Source: Luteithermobacter gelatinilyticus
Lineage (GTDB): Bacteria; Pseudomonadota; Alphaproteobacteria; Sphingomonadales; Emcibacteraceae
DNA length: 64,000 bases
NCBI RefSeq assembly: GCF_005849285.1
Contig: NZ_CP040517.1
Location: 440,501-504,500 of the forward strand
Reading direction: 5' to 3'
Shown here: one piece after another, positions 1-8,872 of the stretch
Layout of the letters: every line of letters begins with the position of its first letter
Position numbering within the stretch: the first letter of the stretch is position 1
The notes under the pieces: generated by a model
The model's database searches: none
What the model was told of the DNA's origin: nothing
The model's input: the letters and a program-made list of their open reading frames with translations, nothing else
Program-made: the position numbers and the translations under genes

Positions 1-1
1 G

Positions 2-1348
2 GAAATGATTAGGAAAGAGGGGCGCGAAAGGTTACATCGCGCTGGCGCTCATATCCTGTTATGGGGGCATTTTGACGGGGAAAGAATACGGGTTCGTTTC
101 ATTTCTGGGACGACAGATCTCAGTCCGGTGTCGCTGGATGTGGGGGGGAGGCCTGCCCAGCTTTCGGAAACCCGGCTGGAAGTCCCGGTTTCCTTCAGCG
201 ATCCGGGAGCCGCTTTTGCGGATATCAAAAAACTGACCCTTGATTTGATGAAGCTTGAAACCCCGGAACTGCGGCACCGCCGGCAGGAAGCCGTACGGTC
301 CTACCGAACCTCCATGGACTGGCTTCGGGCATCCATTCTGGGAGACCGTAATGTCCGGCGCCAGATAGATGCGAAGAAGGACCCACAACTCTGGGCGCTG
401 ATCAATGGTCAGCTGTGTTATAAACAGCGCCTTCTGGGAGATTATGACGCGGACATCACGCAATATCTGGAAGCGCAGGAAAGCTGCCGCAATGCTCTGG
501 CGGTGCGTGACCGCGCGCAATATCCCCGGGACTGGGCAACGCTCAAAATCAATCTGGCCAGTGTGCTGATCCGGTTGCATCTATATGCGGACAGCCCGGC
601 CAAAAGCCTTGAAGCCCTGCGCCAGGCCGAGGCTCTTATGGCCGAAGCCGGTCAAGTTCTGGACAGAGCGGCCATGCCGCAACTCTGGGCTCTGCAAAGA
701 CGCAATATGGGGGTGGTTTTCATGCGGTTGGGAGAACTTTCCACCGGGGCGCAGGCAGAAAGTTACTTTGAGCGCGGCCTGGAACTGATGGAGGCTTCCT
801 TAACGGTGTTGGATCCCGAGTTTCAGCCGGTGGACTGGGCCATGACCCAGCAGAACATGTGTGCCTCCCTCTATCGCAAAGGCTATAACCAGGGGGCTGG
901 AGGGGTGCCTCTGGTCGTGTTGGCGGAAGAACATTGCCGAGAGGCCCTACGCTGGCTTGATCCGGAAAACACGGCGCTTACCTGGGCCATGGTGCAAAAC
1001 AATCTTGCGGTCAGTCAGGCTATTCTTGCGCAACTGGAACAGGACCCGGATCGTCTGGCCCAGGCTATCGACGAGTTTCGCAAGGCGCAGCGTGTTTACA
1101 CCCGGGATGCATTTCCGTCCAACTGGGCGGAAGTGGAAATCAATCTGGGCGAATTGCACTGTAATCTGGCGGTGCTGCGTGGGGATCCGTCTTATCTTGA
1201 GACGGCGATTGCCCATTCCGAGCAGGCATTGGAAATATTGATGTATAAAAAAATGGCCCGCTATCAGCGTTATCTGCAGGGACTGCTTACGACCTACAGA
1301 AACTGTCAGCGGGACGATATTTCCCGCTGTGTTTGTGCCCCTGGGTAA
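2..1348 (+). CDS. TPR-like repeat protein, probably 5'-truncated by the window edge
   Basis: The frame is open to the left edge of the window; the first ATG is at position 5, but the protein probably starts upstream because the visible part begins mid-domain. About 447 residues are seen. From residue 130 on there are six helical repeats about 50 residues apart, each marked by a tryptophan (W130, W177, W228, W278, W327, W374) in a pattern like W-A-x(4)-N-(L/M). This is the long-period tetratricopeptide style found in alphaproteobacterial scaffold proteins. The first 85 residues are beta-rich and contain an LLWGHFDG stretch. No enzyme motif is visible, and binding partner and role are unknown. 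The gene downstream of the 6S RNA locus is often zapA's neighbour in this class, but this protein is not ZapA. Confidence 0.65.
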   Translation, partial: EMIRKEGRERLHRAGAHILLWGHFDGERIRVRFISGTTDLSPVSLDVGGRPAQLSETRLEVPVSFSDPGAAFADIKKLTLDLMKLETPELRHRRQEAVRSYRTSMDWLRASILGDRNVRRQIDAKKDPQLWALINGQLCYKQRLLGDYDADITQYLEAQESCRNALAVRDRAQYPRDWATLKINLASVLIRLHLYADSPAKSLEALRQAEALMAEAGQVLDRAAMPQLWALQRRNMGVVFMRLGELSTGAQAESYFERGLELMEASLTVLDPEFQPVDWAMTQQNMCASLYRKGYNQGAGGVPLVVLAEEHCREALRWLDPENTALTWAMVQNNLAVSQAILAQLEQDPDRLAQAIDEFRKAQRVYTRDAFPSNWAEVEINLGELHCNLAVLRGDPSYLETAIAHSEQALEILMYKKMARYQRYLQGLLTTYRNCQRDDISRCVCAPG

Positions 1349-1402
1349 ATGGGCACCAGCCTGGGATCTTTTCTGCGCCGGGCAGCTTTGTTTTATTCCC
1401 CA

Positions 1403-1431
1403 TTGCACTGATTGAAAATACATCTTACATA
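1403..1431 (+). promoter_or_regulatory. Candidate sigma-70 promoter for the 6S RNA
   Basis: TTGCAC (1403-1408) and TACATA (1426-1431) are separated by 17 bases, in the intergenic gap just before the putative 6S RNA. Transcription would begin near 1438. Pattern match only. Confidence 0.4.
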
Positions 1432-1437
1432 TAGGAT

Positions 1438-1610
1438 GAGCGGGTACTGCCTTGTGCGAGGTTTTTTTTATTCCCTGGGGCTATAAAATTCTCTGAGGGA
1501 GCTGTCCCTGTGAAGATCGTGGTCTTCATATAACGGCGCCCACCTGTTTCTGCAGGCACCGGAGGATTAAACAGAAATCACGGCAAGGTGGTCCCGCCAT
1601 TGTTTAATCC
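1438..1610 (+). ncRNA. ssrS: 6S RNA (RNA polymerase-binding regulatory RNA)
   Basis: This gap of about 320 bases has no gene. It holds a chain of complementary segments: a hairpin closed by GAAGA/TCTTC near 1513-1529, a CCTG/CAGG hairpin near 1542-1556, and a perfect 10-bp pair GGATTAAACA (1564-1573) with TGTTTAATCC (1601-1610). The ATTAAACAGAAATCACGG segment resembles what I remember of alphaproteobacterial 6S RNAs. Position is the strongest support: in this class 6S RNA commonly lies directly upstream of the 5-formyltetrahydrofolate cyclo-ligase gene and a TIGR00282 phosphoesterase gene, exactly as here. 6S RNA mimics an open promoter and sequesters the housekeeping RNA polymerase in stationary phase. 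The ends are approximate. Confidence 0.65.
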
Positions 1611-1666
1611 GCCCGTTGATTATACCGGTTAATCTGCAAGGGCGGAAAACGTATGATCAGAGATTC

Positions 1667-2239
1667 ATGAACAGCAAGAGCGAGCTACGCAAAAAACTGC
1701 TTGAGGAGCGGCGGTATTTGTCACAGACCCAGGGCGTTGCGGCGGCACGGGATGTGGCGGCACGGCTGCTGTTGCTGCCGGAAATGAAAAATGTCGAGTT
1801 TGTGGCCGGATACGCCCCGCTGAACAGCGAACTGGATTGTCTGGTAGCGCTCAAAGTGTTGCATGCGGCCTATTATCGGGTGGCTTTGCCGGTTGTGGTG
1901 CGAAAGGACAGCCCACTCATGTTCCGGGAATGGGACTTTGAGCGGCCACTCATCAACGGCCCTTATCAGACCCGCCACCCCGACGAAAACTACCATGAAG
2001 TCATCCCCGATATGATGCTGGTGCCGTTGCTGGCGTTTGACAAGGTGGGGCATCGGTTGGGCTATGGTGGCGGATATTATGACCGCACGCTGGCGGCCTA
2101 TCGGGCCCAGCGGCCGGCGTTTCTGGCTGTGGGGTTGGCTTTTGAGGGGCAACGCCATGACGAACTGTTCCGGGATGCCCATGACGAGCCCCTGGATATG
2201 GTGATTACCGAAAAAAATGTATACAGGTTTACTCAGTGA
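1667..2239 (+). CDS. fthC: 5-formyltetrahydrofolate cyclo-ligase
   Basis: Converts 5-formyl-THF to 5,10-methenyl-THF using ATP, returning a storage or inhibitory folate to the one-carbon pool in the cytoplasm. The 190-residue product has the family layout: a basic N-terminal helix (SELRKKLLEERR), then the C-terminal signature LGYGGGYYDR that forms the ATP/folate pocket, and a closing strand before the end. An upstream in-frame ATG at 1616 would add 17 unrelated residues that overlap the end of the 6S locus, so the ATG at 1667 is preferred. It follows the 6S RNA and overlaps the next gene by a few bases (GTGA), which suggests co-translation. Confidence 0.93.
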   Translation: MNSKSELRKKLLEERRYLSQTQGVAAARDVAARLLLLPEMKNVEFVAGYAPLNSELDCLVALKVLHAAYYRVALPVVVRKDSPLMFREWDFERPLINGPYQTRHPDENYHEVIPDMMLVPLLAFDKVGHRLGYGGGYYDRTLAAYRAQRPAFLAVGLAFEGQRHDELFRDAHDEPLDMVITEKNVYRFTQ

Positions 2240-3051
2240 GATTTCTTTATTTAGGTGATATCGTGGGCCGGTCCGGTCGGAAACTGGCCCTCGAACAGGT
2301 TCCGCTGTTGCGGGACCAGCTCAGGCTGGATTTTGTGGTAGCCAACGGGGAAAATGCCGCGGCCGGCTTTGGGATTACGGAAAAAATCGCGCAGGAGCTT
2401 TTCGCCGCGGGGGTGGATGTGATTACCACCGGCAATCATGTCTGGGACCAGAAGGAAACCCTGGGATATATAAATTCTGAAAAACGTCTGATCCGGCCGA
2501 TCAACTTTCCCAAAGGAACGCCCGGCATGGGCGCGGGGGTGTTTGAGCTCAGCCGCGGCAGAAAGGCGCTCATCATCAATGCCATGGGACGCATTTTCAT
2601 GGATCCGCTGGACGATCCCTTTGCTTGTGTCGAGGCGGAACTCAGCAAACACCGGCTGGGGGTGACGGTGCAATTCATCCTGGTGGATATCCACGGCGAG
2701 GCCACATCGGAAAAAATGGCGATGGGACATTTCTGTGATGGCCGGGTGTCGCTGGTGGTGGGATCGCACAGTCATGTGCCGACGGCAGATGCCCAGATCC
2801 TGGATGGTGGCACGGCCTATCAGACCGATGCTGGCATGTGCGGCGACTATAATTCGGTGATCGGTATGGATAAGGCGGAACCTTTACAACGATTTACCCG
2901 CAAGATTGCCACCGCCCGGTTCACGCCGGCTCTGGGGCCGGCCACGCTGTGCGGGGTTTTTGTGGAAACCGACGACAAAACGGGCCTCGCCAGACGCATC
3001 GAGCCGTTGCGGCTCGGCGCCCGGTTGCACGAACACCTGCCGACAGGGTAG
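2236..3051 (+). CDS. TIGR00282 family metallophosphoesterase (YmdB-like)
   Basis: A 271-residue calcineurin-like phosphoesterase of the TIGR00282/YmdB family; characterised members hydrolyse 2',3'-cyclic nucleotides. The metal ligands are visible: LGDIVG at the N-terminus, ANGENAA, TGNHVWDQ, VDIHGEATSEK and the final VGSHSHVPTAD. It starts with GTG, and that codon overlaps the TGA of fthC, so the two are probably translationally coupled. Pairing with fthC is typical of alphaproteobacteria and does not by itself reveal the substrate. The family assignment is firm, the in vivo role is not. Confidence 0.88.
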   Translation: MRFLYLGDIVGRSGRKLALEQVPLLRDQLRLDFVVANGENAAAGFGITEKIAQELFAAGVDVITTGNHVWDQKETLGYINSEKRLIRPINFPKGTPGMGAGVFELSRGRKALIINAMGRIFMDPLDDPFACVEAELSKHRLGVTVQFILVDIHGEATSEKMAMGHFCDGRVSLVVGSHSHVPTADAQILDGGTAYQTDAGMCGDYNSVIGMDKAEPLQRFTRKIATARFTPALGPATLCGVFVETDDKTGLARRIEPLRLGARLHEHLPTG

Positions 3052-3201
3052 ATTTTTTCCGCGCCCTCCTGGAAAGAACGGAATTCCCTGTTCACAAATG
3101 CGGCGGAGTGCATTATCTCTAGGACATCTGGTATTATTAATTAGCTATAGAAAACGGGTCCGTTCGCCCTTATGCAACGGGACCCGGCAGGATATGGAGA
3201 C

Positions 3202-3951
3202 ATGGCAGGACATTCCAAGTTCAAAAACATCATGCACCGCAAGGGTGCGCAGGACAAGAAAAGGTCATCCCTGTTCAGCAAGCTCAGCAAGGAGATTACC
3301 GTTGCGGCGAAACTGGGCGGGCCGGATATTGACGCCAATCCACGCCTGCGTCTGGCGGTCAATAACGCCCGTGCCAACAGCATGCCCAAGGAGAATATTC
3401 AGCGGGCCATCAACAAGTCCCAGGGGGGCGACAGCGAGAATTACGAGGAAATCCGCTATGAGGGATTCGGGCCGGGCGGCGTGGCGCTGATCGTGGAAAG
3501 TCTGACCGACAATCGCAATCGGGCGGCCACAGAAATCCGTACCGCTTTCGCCAAGAACGGCGGCAATATGGGCGAGACCGGCAGCGTGTCCTATCAGTTC
3601 GATAAGAAGGGCGAAATCATCTATGAAGCCAGCGTCATGGATGCCGACAGCATGTTTGAAGCGGCCTTGGAGGCGGGGGCGGAAGACGTCATTTCTGACG
3701 ACGAAACCCACGAAATCTATTGTGCGATGGAAGATCTGCATGCTGTGACTACGGCATTGACCGAGGCGGTAGGTCAGGAGCCGAAAAGCTCCCGTCTGAT
3801 CTGGAAACCCCAGACTCTGGTCCAGGTCAATGAAGAGGACGCCCGCAAGTTGCTGAAAATGCTGGATGTCATGGATGATCTTGACGATGTTCAGAACGTC
3901 TATGGCAATTATGAAATTCCTGACGAGATCTTGGAGAAGCTGGGCGCGTGA
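3202..3951 (+). CDS. yebC: YebC/PmpR family protein (TACO1-like)
   Basis: A 249-residue member of the YebC family. The hallmark start [21 protein letters not shown] fixes the initiation codon at 3202; an in-frame ATG at 3172 would add ten unrelated residues. Conserved blocks follow: the first domain with [15 protein letters not shown], then [20 protein letters not shown] and the [14 protein letters not shown] loop. The family was described as a transcriptional regulator; more recent work links it, like mitochondrial TACO1, to relief of ribosome stalling. It sits directly ahead of ruvC with a GTGA overlap, an arrangement widespread in bacteria. Confidence 0.95.
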   Translation: MAGHSKFKNIMHRKGAQDKKRSSLFSKLSKEITVAAKLGGPDIDANPRLRLAVNNARANSMPKENIQRAINKSQGGDSENYEEIRYEGFGPGGVALIVESLTDNRNRAATEIRTAFAKNGGNMGETGSVSYQFDKKGEIIYEASVMDADSMFEAALEAGAEDVISDDETHEIYCAMEDLHAVTTALTEAVGQEPKSSRLIWKPQTLVQVNEEDARKLLKMLDVMDDLDDVQNVYGNYEIPDEILEKLGA

Positions 3952-4553
3952 ACACACGGCAACGTCTGATCGGGCTGGACCCCGGATTACGCAAGACAGG
4001 CTGGGGCATTATTGATGTGGAAGGCACCCGGCTTCGTCATGTCGCCAACGGCGTTGTCCATTCCGATGATCGTTGCCCGCTTGGCGAGCGGCTGGTGCAG
4101 CTTTATGACGGCCTGACAGAAGTCATCGCTACCTGGGAGCCGCATTCGGCCGCTGTCGAGGAAACCTTTGTTAACAAAAACCCCACCACAACCCTGAAAC
4201 TGGGGCAGGCGCGGGGTGTGGTTTTGCTGGTGCCGGCCCTGGCAGGCATTCCGGTGGCGGAATATACCCCCAACCACATCAAAAAATCGGTGGTGGGGTC
4301 CGGCCATGCGGCCAAGCGGCAGATCCGCGCCATGCTGTCGGTTTTGCTGCCTGGGGTGGAAATTCACGGGGAGGATGCCGGGGATGCGTTGTCCGTGGCC
4401 ATATGCCATGCTCATCATGGCGGCGCCACTCCAAAGACGGCGACTGTTTCCAAATTCAGCCCTGCGGAGCTGGCCTTGAAACAGGGGCCGGGAGCGCAGA
4501 TTATTATGCCCAAACCCCGGAACGGGGCCGAAGGGGGGGAAGGAAACAAATGA
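3948..4553 (+). CDS. ruvC: Crossover junction endodeoxyribonuclease RuvC
   Basis: Holliday-junction resolvase that cuts symmetrically at four-way DNA junctions made by recombination, working with RuvAB. The 201-residue protein keeps all four acidic catalytic residues of the RNase-H fold: D11 (GLDPG), E71 (VEETF), D143 and D146 ([16 protein letters not shown]). The GTG start overlaps the stop of yebC and the gene end overlaps the ruvA start, so yebC-ruvC-ruvA-ruvB form a coupled unit. The C-terminal ~35 residues are low-complexity and longer than in E. coli. Confidence 0.96.
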   Translation: MNTRQRLIGLDPGLRKTGWGIIDVEGTRLRHVANGVVHSDDRCPLGERLVQLYDGLTEVIATWEPHSAAVEETFVNKNPTTTLKLGQARGVVLLVPALAGIPVAEYTPNHIKKSVVGSGHAAKRQIRAMLSVLLPGVEIHGEDAGDALSVAICHAHHGGATPKTATVSKFSPAELALKQGPGAQIIMPKPRNGAEGGEGNK

Positions 4554-5185
4554 TTGCCAAATTACGGGGCCTTCTGGACAGCAGCGGCGAAGACTGGTGT
4601 ATCGTGGATGTCAACGGGGTCGGCTACCAGGTGTTCTGTTCTGCCCGTACGCTGAGCCGGATGGGCGGCGTGGGGGAGACGGTGACCCTGATGATTGAAA
4701 CCCATGTGCGCGAAGATCATATTCACCTGTATGGTTTCGCCAGCGAACTGGAACGGGACTGGTTCCGTTTGCTGCAGACGGTACAGGGGGTGGGGGCAAA
4801 AGTGGCGCTGGGTATTCTGTCGGTGGCAGGGCCCGACGAGCTCAGCAGTTCCATTGCCGCAGGAGACAAAACCACCGTAGGGCGCGCCAGCGGTATCGGT
4901 CCCAAACTGGCGACCCGTATTGTCACGGAACTTAAGGATAAGGTAGCCAAGTTTGCGTTTCTGCCAACCCAGGCGGGCGGCGGGAAAGCCGCCCCGACCG
5001 GTACCGGGGCGGTCCCGGTTGGCGACAATGGCGAAATCGTTCAGGATGCGGTGTCGGCATTGGTAAATCTGGGCTATCGGCAGGCGGAAGCTTATATGGC
5101 GGTCAATGCTGCGGCCCGCAGTCTGGACGGCGAGGTGACCGTGCAGACCCTGATCCGTCTGGGTCTTAAGGAGCTGAATAAATGA
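4550..5185 (+). CDS. ruvA: Holliday junction branch migration protein RuvA
   Basis: Binds four-way junctions as a tetramer and loads the RuvB motor. The 211-residue product starts [10 protein letters not shown] at 4550, in an ATGA overlap with the ruvC stop. It has the three expected parts: an N-terminal OB fold (to about residue 65, with the acidic-pin region), tandem helix-hairpin-helix motifs ([16 protein letters not shown] and [19 protein letters not shown]), a flexible glycine/alanine linker near 145-165, and a small C-terminal domain that contacts RuvB ([17 protein letters not shown]). Its end overlaps the ruvB start by four bases. Confidence 0.96.
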   Translation: MIAKLRGLLDSSGEDWCIVDVNGVGYQVFCSARTLSRMGGVGETVTLMIETHVREDHIHLYGFASELERDWFRLLQTVQGVGAKVALGILSVAGPDELSSSIAAGDKTTVGRASGIGPKLATRIVTELKDKVAKFAFLPTQAGGGKAAPTGTGAVPVGDNGEIVQDAVSALVNLGYRQAEAYMAVNAAARSLDGEVTVQTLIRLGLKELNK

Positions 5186-6252
5186 GTGGTATGGAGGAAG
5201 ACGGCGGCCGGCTGATGAGTGCGCAACCAAGAACCGAGGACGAGTTTGAGGCCAGCATCCGCCCCACGCGCCTCAGCGAGTTTATTGGCCAGAACAAGGC
5301 CCGGGAGAATCTGAGTGTGTTCATCAAGGCGGCACGGGCGCGCGGGGATGCGCTGGATCATGTGCTGTTTTACGGGCCGCCGGGGTTGGGCAAAACCACG
5401 CTGGCCCAGATCATGGCCCGCGAACTGGGCGTGAATTTCCGCGCCACTTCAGGACCGGTGATCTCCAAGGCCGGGGACCTGGCGGCGCTGCTGACCAATC
5501 TTGAGGAAAACGATATTCTGTTTATTGATGAGATCCACCGGCTCAATGCGGCGGTGGAGGAAATTCTTTATCCTGCCATGGAGGATTACCATCTGGACCT
5601 GATCATTGGCGAGGGACCGGCGGCGCGTTCCGTGCGCATTGATCTGCCGCCCTTTACTCTGGTGGGGGCCACAACCCGGTCGGGATTGTTGACCACGCCA
5701 CTTAGGGATCGTTTCGGTATTCCCACCCGGCTGGAATTTTACGGTCCTGAGGATCTGGAAAAAATTGTCAGTCGGGGGGCGCGGGTGCTGGGGGTGGAGA
5801 TCACCCGGGAAGGAGCGTACGAGATTGCCCGACGGGCGCGCGGCACGCCGCGTATTGCCGGGCGGCTGTTACGACGGGTACGGGATTTTGCCCTGGTGGC
5901 CGGGGATGGCGTGGTGGACGAGAAAATCGCCGATCAGGCCCTGAACCGGATGGAGGTGGATGCCGTGGGACTGGATGCCATGGATCACCGCTATCTGAAT
6001 TGTATTGGGGTCAATTACGGTGGCGGGCCAGTGGGGGTGGAGACCCTGGCGGCGGCCTTGTCGGAACCACGGGATGCAATTGAAGAGATCATCGAACCGT
6101 ATCTCATCCAGATCGGTTTTGTCCAGCGCACGCCGCGCGGGCGCATGCTTTCCGCCGCCGGTTTCCGTCATATCGGTCTTGAGGCGCCCCAGGTGCCGAC
6201 GCCGGAACAGATGAATTTTCTGGAAAACGGGCCGGGAAACGGAAATGACTGA
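5182..6252 (+). CDS. ruvB: Holliday junction branch migration ATPase RuvB
   Basis: Hexameric AAA+ motor that drives branch migration together with RuvA. The 356 residues show Walker A GPPGLGKT at 65-72, Walker B with DEIHR at 116-120, sensor 1 in VGATTRSG, and the C-terminal winged helix that touches DNA ([13 protein letters not shown]). The ATG at 5182 overlaps ruvA (ATGA). A second in-frame ATG 11 codons in is also possible because the first ~20 residues are poorly conserved in the family. It is followed by an 8-base overlap with ybgC. Confidence 0.97.
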   Translation: MSGMEEDGGRLMSAQPRTEDEFEASIRPTRLSEFIGQNKARENLSVFIKAARARGDALDHVLFYGPPGLGKTTLAQIMARELGVNFRATSGPVISKAGDLAALLTNLEENDILFIDEIHRLNAAVEEILYPAMEDYHLDLIIGEGPAARSVRIDLPPFTLVGATTRSGLLTTPLRDRFGIPTRLEFYGPEDLEKIVSRGARVLGVEITREGAYEIARRARGTPRIAGRLLRRVRDFALVAGDGVVDEKIADQALNRMEVDAVGLDAMDHRYLNCIGVNYGGGPVGVETLAAALSEPRDAIEEIIEPYLIQIGFVQRTPRGRMLSAAGFRHIGLEAPQVPTPEQMNFLENGPGNGND

Positions 6253-6763
6253 AATTTTGCCACATTCAGGAACTATGCCTAATGCTGGGCAGATTAAGGA
6301 TGGTGAACATATTCTGCCGGTAAGGGTTTATTATGAGGATACGGATGCAGGTGGAATCGTCTATTACGCCAATTACTTACGGTTTCTGGAGCGGGGACGG
6401 TCAGATATGTTGCGGCTTCTGGGGGTGGACCAGGTAAGGATGCTGGATTTCCGGGAGCCGGACGATATCATGTTTGTGGTTCGTCGGGCAGAAGTGGATT
6501 ATCTGCGGCCGGCGCGGCTGGATGATGCGCTGACGGTGCATACGAAGCTTGCGAAACTGGGGGCGGTGAGCCTGACCATGACGCAGGAAATCCGCCGCCA
6601 GACGGAAGGACAGGAAGAACCCCTGGTCAGGGCCGTGATCAAGGCGGGGATCCTGGGTCAGGATGGGAAGCCGAAACGGCTTTCCGGACGGATCAGGACG
6701 ATGCTGGAAATGGCAGACCGGCTAGGGACAGAGCAGGATTCTGGAAGAACGACAGGCATTTAA
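6245..6763 (+). CDS. ybgC: Tol-Pal system-associated acyl-CoA thioesterase
   Basis: A 172-residue hot-dog-fold thioesterase. The catalytic signature [19 protein letters not shown] is at about 29-47, with D34 the expected catalytic aspartate. Homologues hydrolyse short- or medium-chain acyl-CoA and, in some bacteria, associate with phospholipid-synthesis enzymes; the link to Tol-Pal is conserved in gene order more than explained mechanistically. The first ATG lies within the ruvB end; a second at 6275 would remove ten weakly conserved residues and may be the true start. It is the first gene of the tol cluster. Confidence 0.93.
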   Translation: MTEILPHSGTMPNAGQIKDGEHILPVRVYYEDTDAGGIVYYANYLRFLERGRSDMLRLLGVDQVRMLDFREPDDIMFVVRRAEVDYLRPARLDDALTVHTKLAKLGAVSLTMTQEIRRQTEGQEEPLVRAVIKAGILGQDGKPKRLSGRIRTMLEMADRLGTEQDSGRTTGI

Positions 6764-6785
6764 CAATGGGGATGTAAGGTAGAGC

Positions 6786-7502
6786 ATGGCAGAAAATACA
6801 GTTGAGGCCGTCAATCTGGGCGGCGAAGTTCCCGATTTTTCCTTGTGGGGCATGTTTGCCCAGGCCGATATCGTGGTCCAGCTGGTGATGGTGTTATTAT
6901 TGTTGGCCTCTGTATGGTGCTGGGCCATCATTTTCGATAAAATTCGGCGTATCCGGCGGATTTCGGCCCAGGCTGACCAGTTTGATGCGGAATTCTGGTC
7001 CGGCAATTCGCTGGAAGACCTGTATGAACGGGTCCGCCGCAATCCGGATCATCCCATGGCCATGCTGTTTGTGGCGGCGATGAAGGAGTGGCAGCGTTCG
7101 GTGTCCAGCACGGGACGTATTGCGATGGGGGTTCAGGACCGCCTGTTCCGGGTGATGCGGGTCACTGTCAGCCGGGAAATGGAAAATCTGGAAAATTATC
7201 TGAGTTTCCTGGCCACGGTGGGGTCAACAGCGCCGTTTATCGGCCTGTTTGGCACCGTCTGGGGCATTATGAACAGTTTCCAGTCGATCGCCATCACCCA
7301 TAATTCTTCCCTTGCGGTGGTGGCCCCGGGCATTGCCGAGGCGTTGTTTGCCACGGCAATGGGGCTGGTGGCGGCGATACCGGCGGTGATGGCCTATAAC
7401 AAGATTTCCAACGACCTGGCGCGTTACGCCAATCGGCTGGACAGTTTTGCCGATGAGTTTGGCACCATCCTGTCCCGTCAGTTAGATGAGGAGCAGCACT
7501 GA
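6786..7502 (+). CDS. tolQ: Tol-Pal system inner-membrane protein TolQ
   Basis: Stator-like subunit of the TolQR proton channel, homologous to ExbB and MotA, which powers TolA movement during outer-membrane constriction. The 238 residues show three transmembrane stretches: about 20-42 (DIVVQLVMVLLLLASVWCW), 135-165 (the GSTAPFIGLFGTVWGIMNSF region) and 170-195 (the PGIAEALFATAMGLVAAIPA region). A purine-rich GGGATGTAAGG lies upstream of the ATG. The stop overlaps the tolR start by one base. Confidence 0.96.
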   Translation: MAENTVEAVNLGGEVPDFSLWGMFAQADIVVQLVMVLLLLASVWCWAIIFDKIRRIRRISAQADQFDAEFWSGNSLEDLYERVRRNPDHPMAMLFVAAMKEWQRSVSSTGRIAMGVQDRLFRVMRVTVSREMENLENYLSFLATVGSTAPFIGLFGTVWGIMNSFQSIAITHNSSLAVVAPGIAEALFATAMGLVAAIPAVMAYNKISNDLARYANRLDSFADEFGTILSRQLDEEQH

Positions 7503-7942
7503 TGGGGGCCTCCTTCGATCCGCGGCCACATTATCATCGTAGCGGGTTTTCCCGCCGTCACCGGGCCATGAGCGAGATTAACGTTACTCCCTTTGTGGAT
7601 GTGATGCTGGTGCTGCTGGTGGTGTTTATGGTCGCGGCGCCGCTGCTGACCGTAGGGGTGCCCATTGACCTGCCGCGCTCGGACGCAAGACCGCTGCCGG
7701 AAAACACCAAACCGCTGAATATCACCATTGACAAAAACGGCAGGATCTATCTGCAGGATGAAGAGATCGCCCTGGACAGCCTGGTGCCGCGGCTCAAGGT
7801 TATTTTTGAAAACCGTCAAGATGACCGCATCTATGTACATGGCGACAAGGCGGTGGATTATGGCACCGTCATCAAGGTCATGGGGGTTATGAATGCCGCC
7901 GGCTTTTCAAGGGTAGCCCTGGTAACGGATACGGAACATTAA
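7502..7942 (+). CDS. tolR: Tol-Pal system protein TolR (ExbD-like)
   Basis: Partner of TolQ in the proton channel. The 146 residues have a short cytoplasmic N-terminus, one transmembrane helix at about 30-50, and a periplasmic domain. The MSEINVTPFVDVMLVLLVVF stretch carries D33, the membrane aspartate equivalent to D23 of E. coli TolR that is protonated in the cycle. The one-base overlap with tolQ means translation is almost certainly coupled. Confidence 0.95.
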   Translation: MGASFDPRPHYHRSGFSRRHRAMSEINVTPFVDVMLVLLVVFMVAAPLLTVGVPIDLPRSDARPLPENTKPLNITIDKNGRIYLQDEEIALDSLVPRLKVIFENRQDDRIYVHGDKAVDYGTVIKVMGVMNAAGFSRVALVTDTEH

Positions 7943-7954
7943 GGCAGGAGTAAC

Positions 7955-8794
7955 GTGCGTAACGCCCTTATCATTTCCCTGGTTCTGCATATTTCCGTCA
8001 TTGCTGTGGCAGTGGTGGGACTGCCGTCATTGCGCGATGATCGGGCGGAAACGGAAATGACGGTTATTCCGGTGGAAGTGGTGCGCGTAGCGGACAAAAC
8101 CCGCCTGAAACCCAAGCCTGTCAAAGTGGATGAAGCTAAAGACAAACCCAAAGAAGACGCGAAAAAACCGGAGCGTAAAACAGCGCCGCCACCGCCCGAA
8201 CCGCCAAAACTGGCTTCCAGCATGCCGCTTCCGGACATGAAACCCAAACCCAAGCCTGAAAAGAAGAAACCCGAGCCAAAACCGCAGATTGCCCGGGCCA
8301 GCACCCCCAATGTGACGCCGCGGGCCAAACCCCGTCCGCCCAGCCGGTTTTCCAGCAGCCGGATTGCCGCCCTGCTGGATAAACGGCGGGAAGAACAGAA
8401 AACCCTGGGCGAAATGCTGAAGGAAAAGGGGTATTATGATCAGCCGCAACAGATCAGTGATCTGGACCTTCAGCAGCAGACGCTCAGTCTGGCCGATGCG
8501 ATCCGTCGGCAGGTTCATAACTGTTGGAGCATTCCGGCGGGGGCCAAAAATGCGGAGGATCTTCAGGTGGTGATCCGTATCAATCTGACGCCGGACGGTA
8601 AACTTGCCCGTCCGCCAAAGGTGAAGGACCAGGACCGTATGCATCAACCGGGGCAGGAATTTTTCCGGACCGCCGCAGAAAGTGCCCTTCGGGCGGTACG
8701 CAAATGCGAACCTTATGAACTGCCCCGGGACAAATACGAACTTTGGCGTGAAATCGAATTGATTTTCGATCCCAAGGAAGTATTGACAGGATAA
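7955..8794 (+). CDS. tolA: Cell envelope integrity protein TolA (TonB-like C-terminus)
   Basis: Links the TolQR motor to Pal and TolB across the periplasm. The 279 residues have an N-terminal membrane helix (about 3-21), a proline/lysine-rich linker at about 45-130 with repeated KPKP-type motifs, and a TonB/TolA-like C-terminal domain from about 175 (CWSIPAGAKNAEDLQVVIRI). The linker is proline-rich rather than the long alanine-rich helix of enterobacterial TolA, which is normal in alphaproteobacteria. It starts with GTG behind a good AGGAG site at 7946-7950. Confidence 0.9.
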   Translation: MRNALIISLVLHISVIAVAVVGLPSLRDDRAETEMTVIPVEVVRVADKTRLKPKPVKVDEAKDKPKEDAKKPERKTAPPPPEPPKLASSMPLPDMKPKPKPEKKKPEPKPQIARASTPNVTPRAKPRPPSRFSSSRIAALLDKRREEQKTLGEMLKEKGYYDQPQQISDLDLQQQTLSLADAIRRQVHNCWSIPAGAKNAEDLQVVIRINLTPDGKLARPPKVKDQDRMHQPGQEFFRTAAESALRAVRKCEPYELPRDKYELWREIELIFDPKEVLTG

Positions 8795-8872
8795 TTCAGG
8801 CTGATCATCCGGGTTGGGGAAATAAGGCAGATAACTGAGCCGGATAACTGAGAATAAAATGGAGAAGACAGA

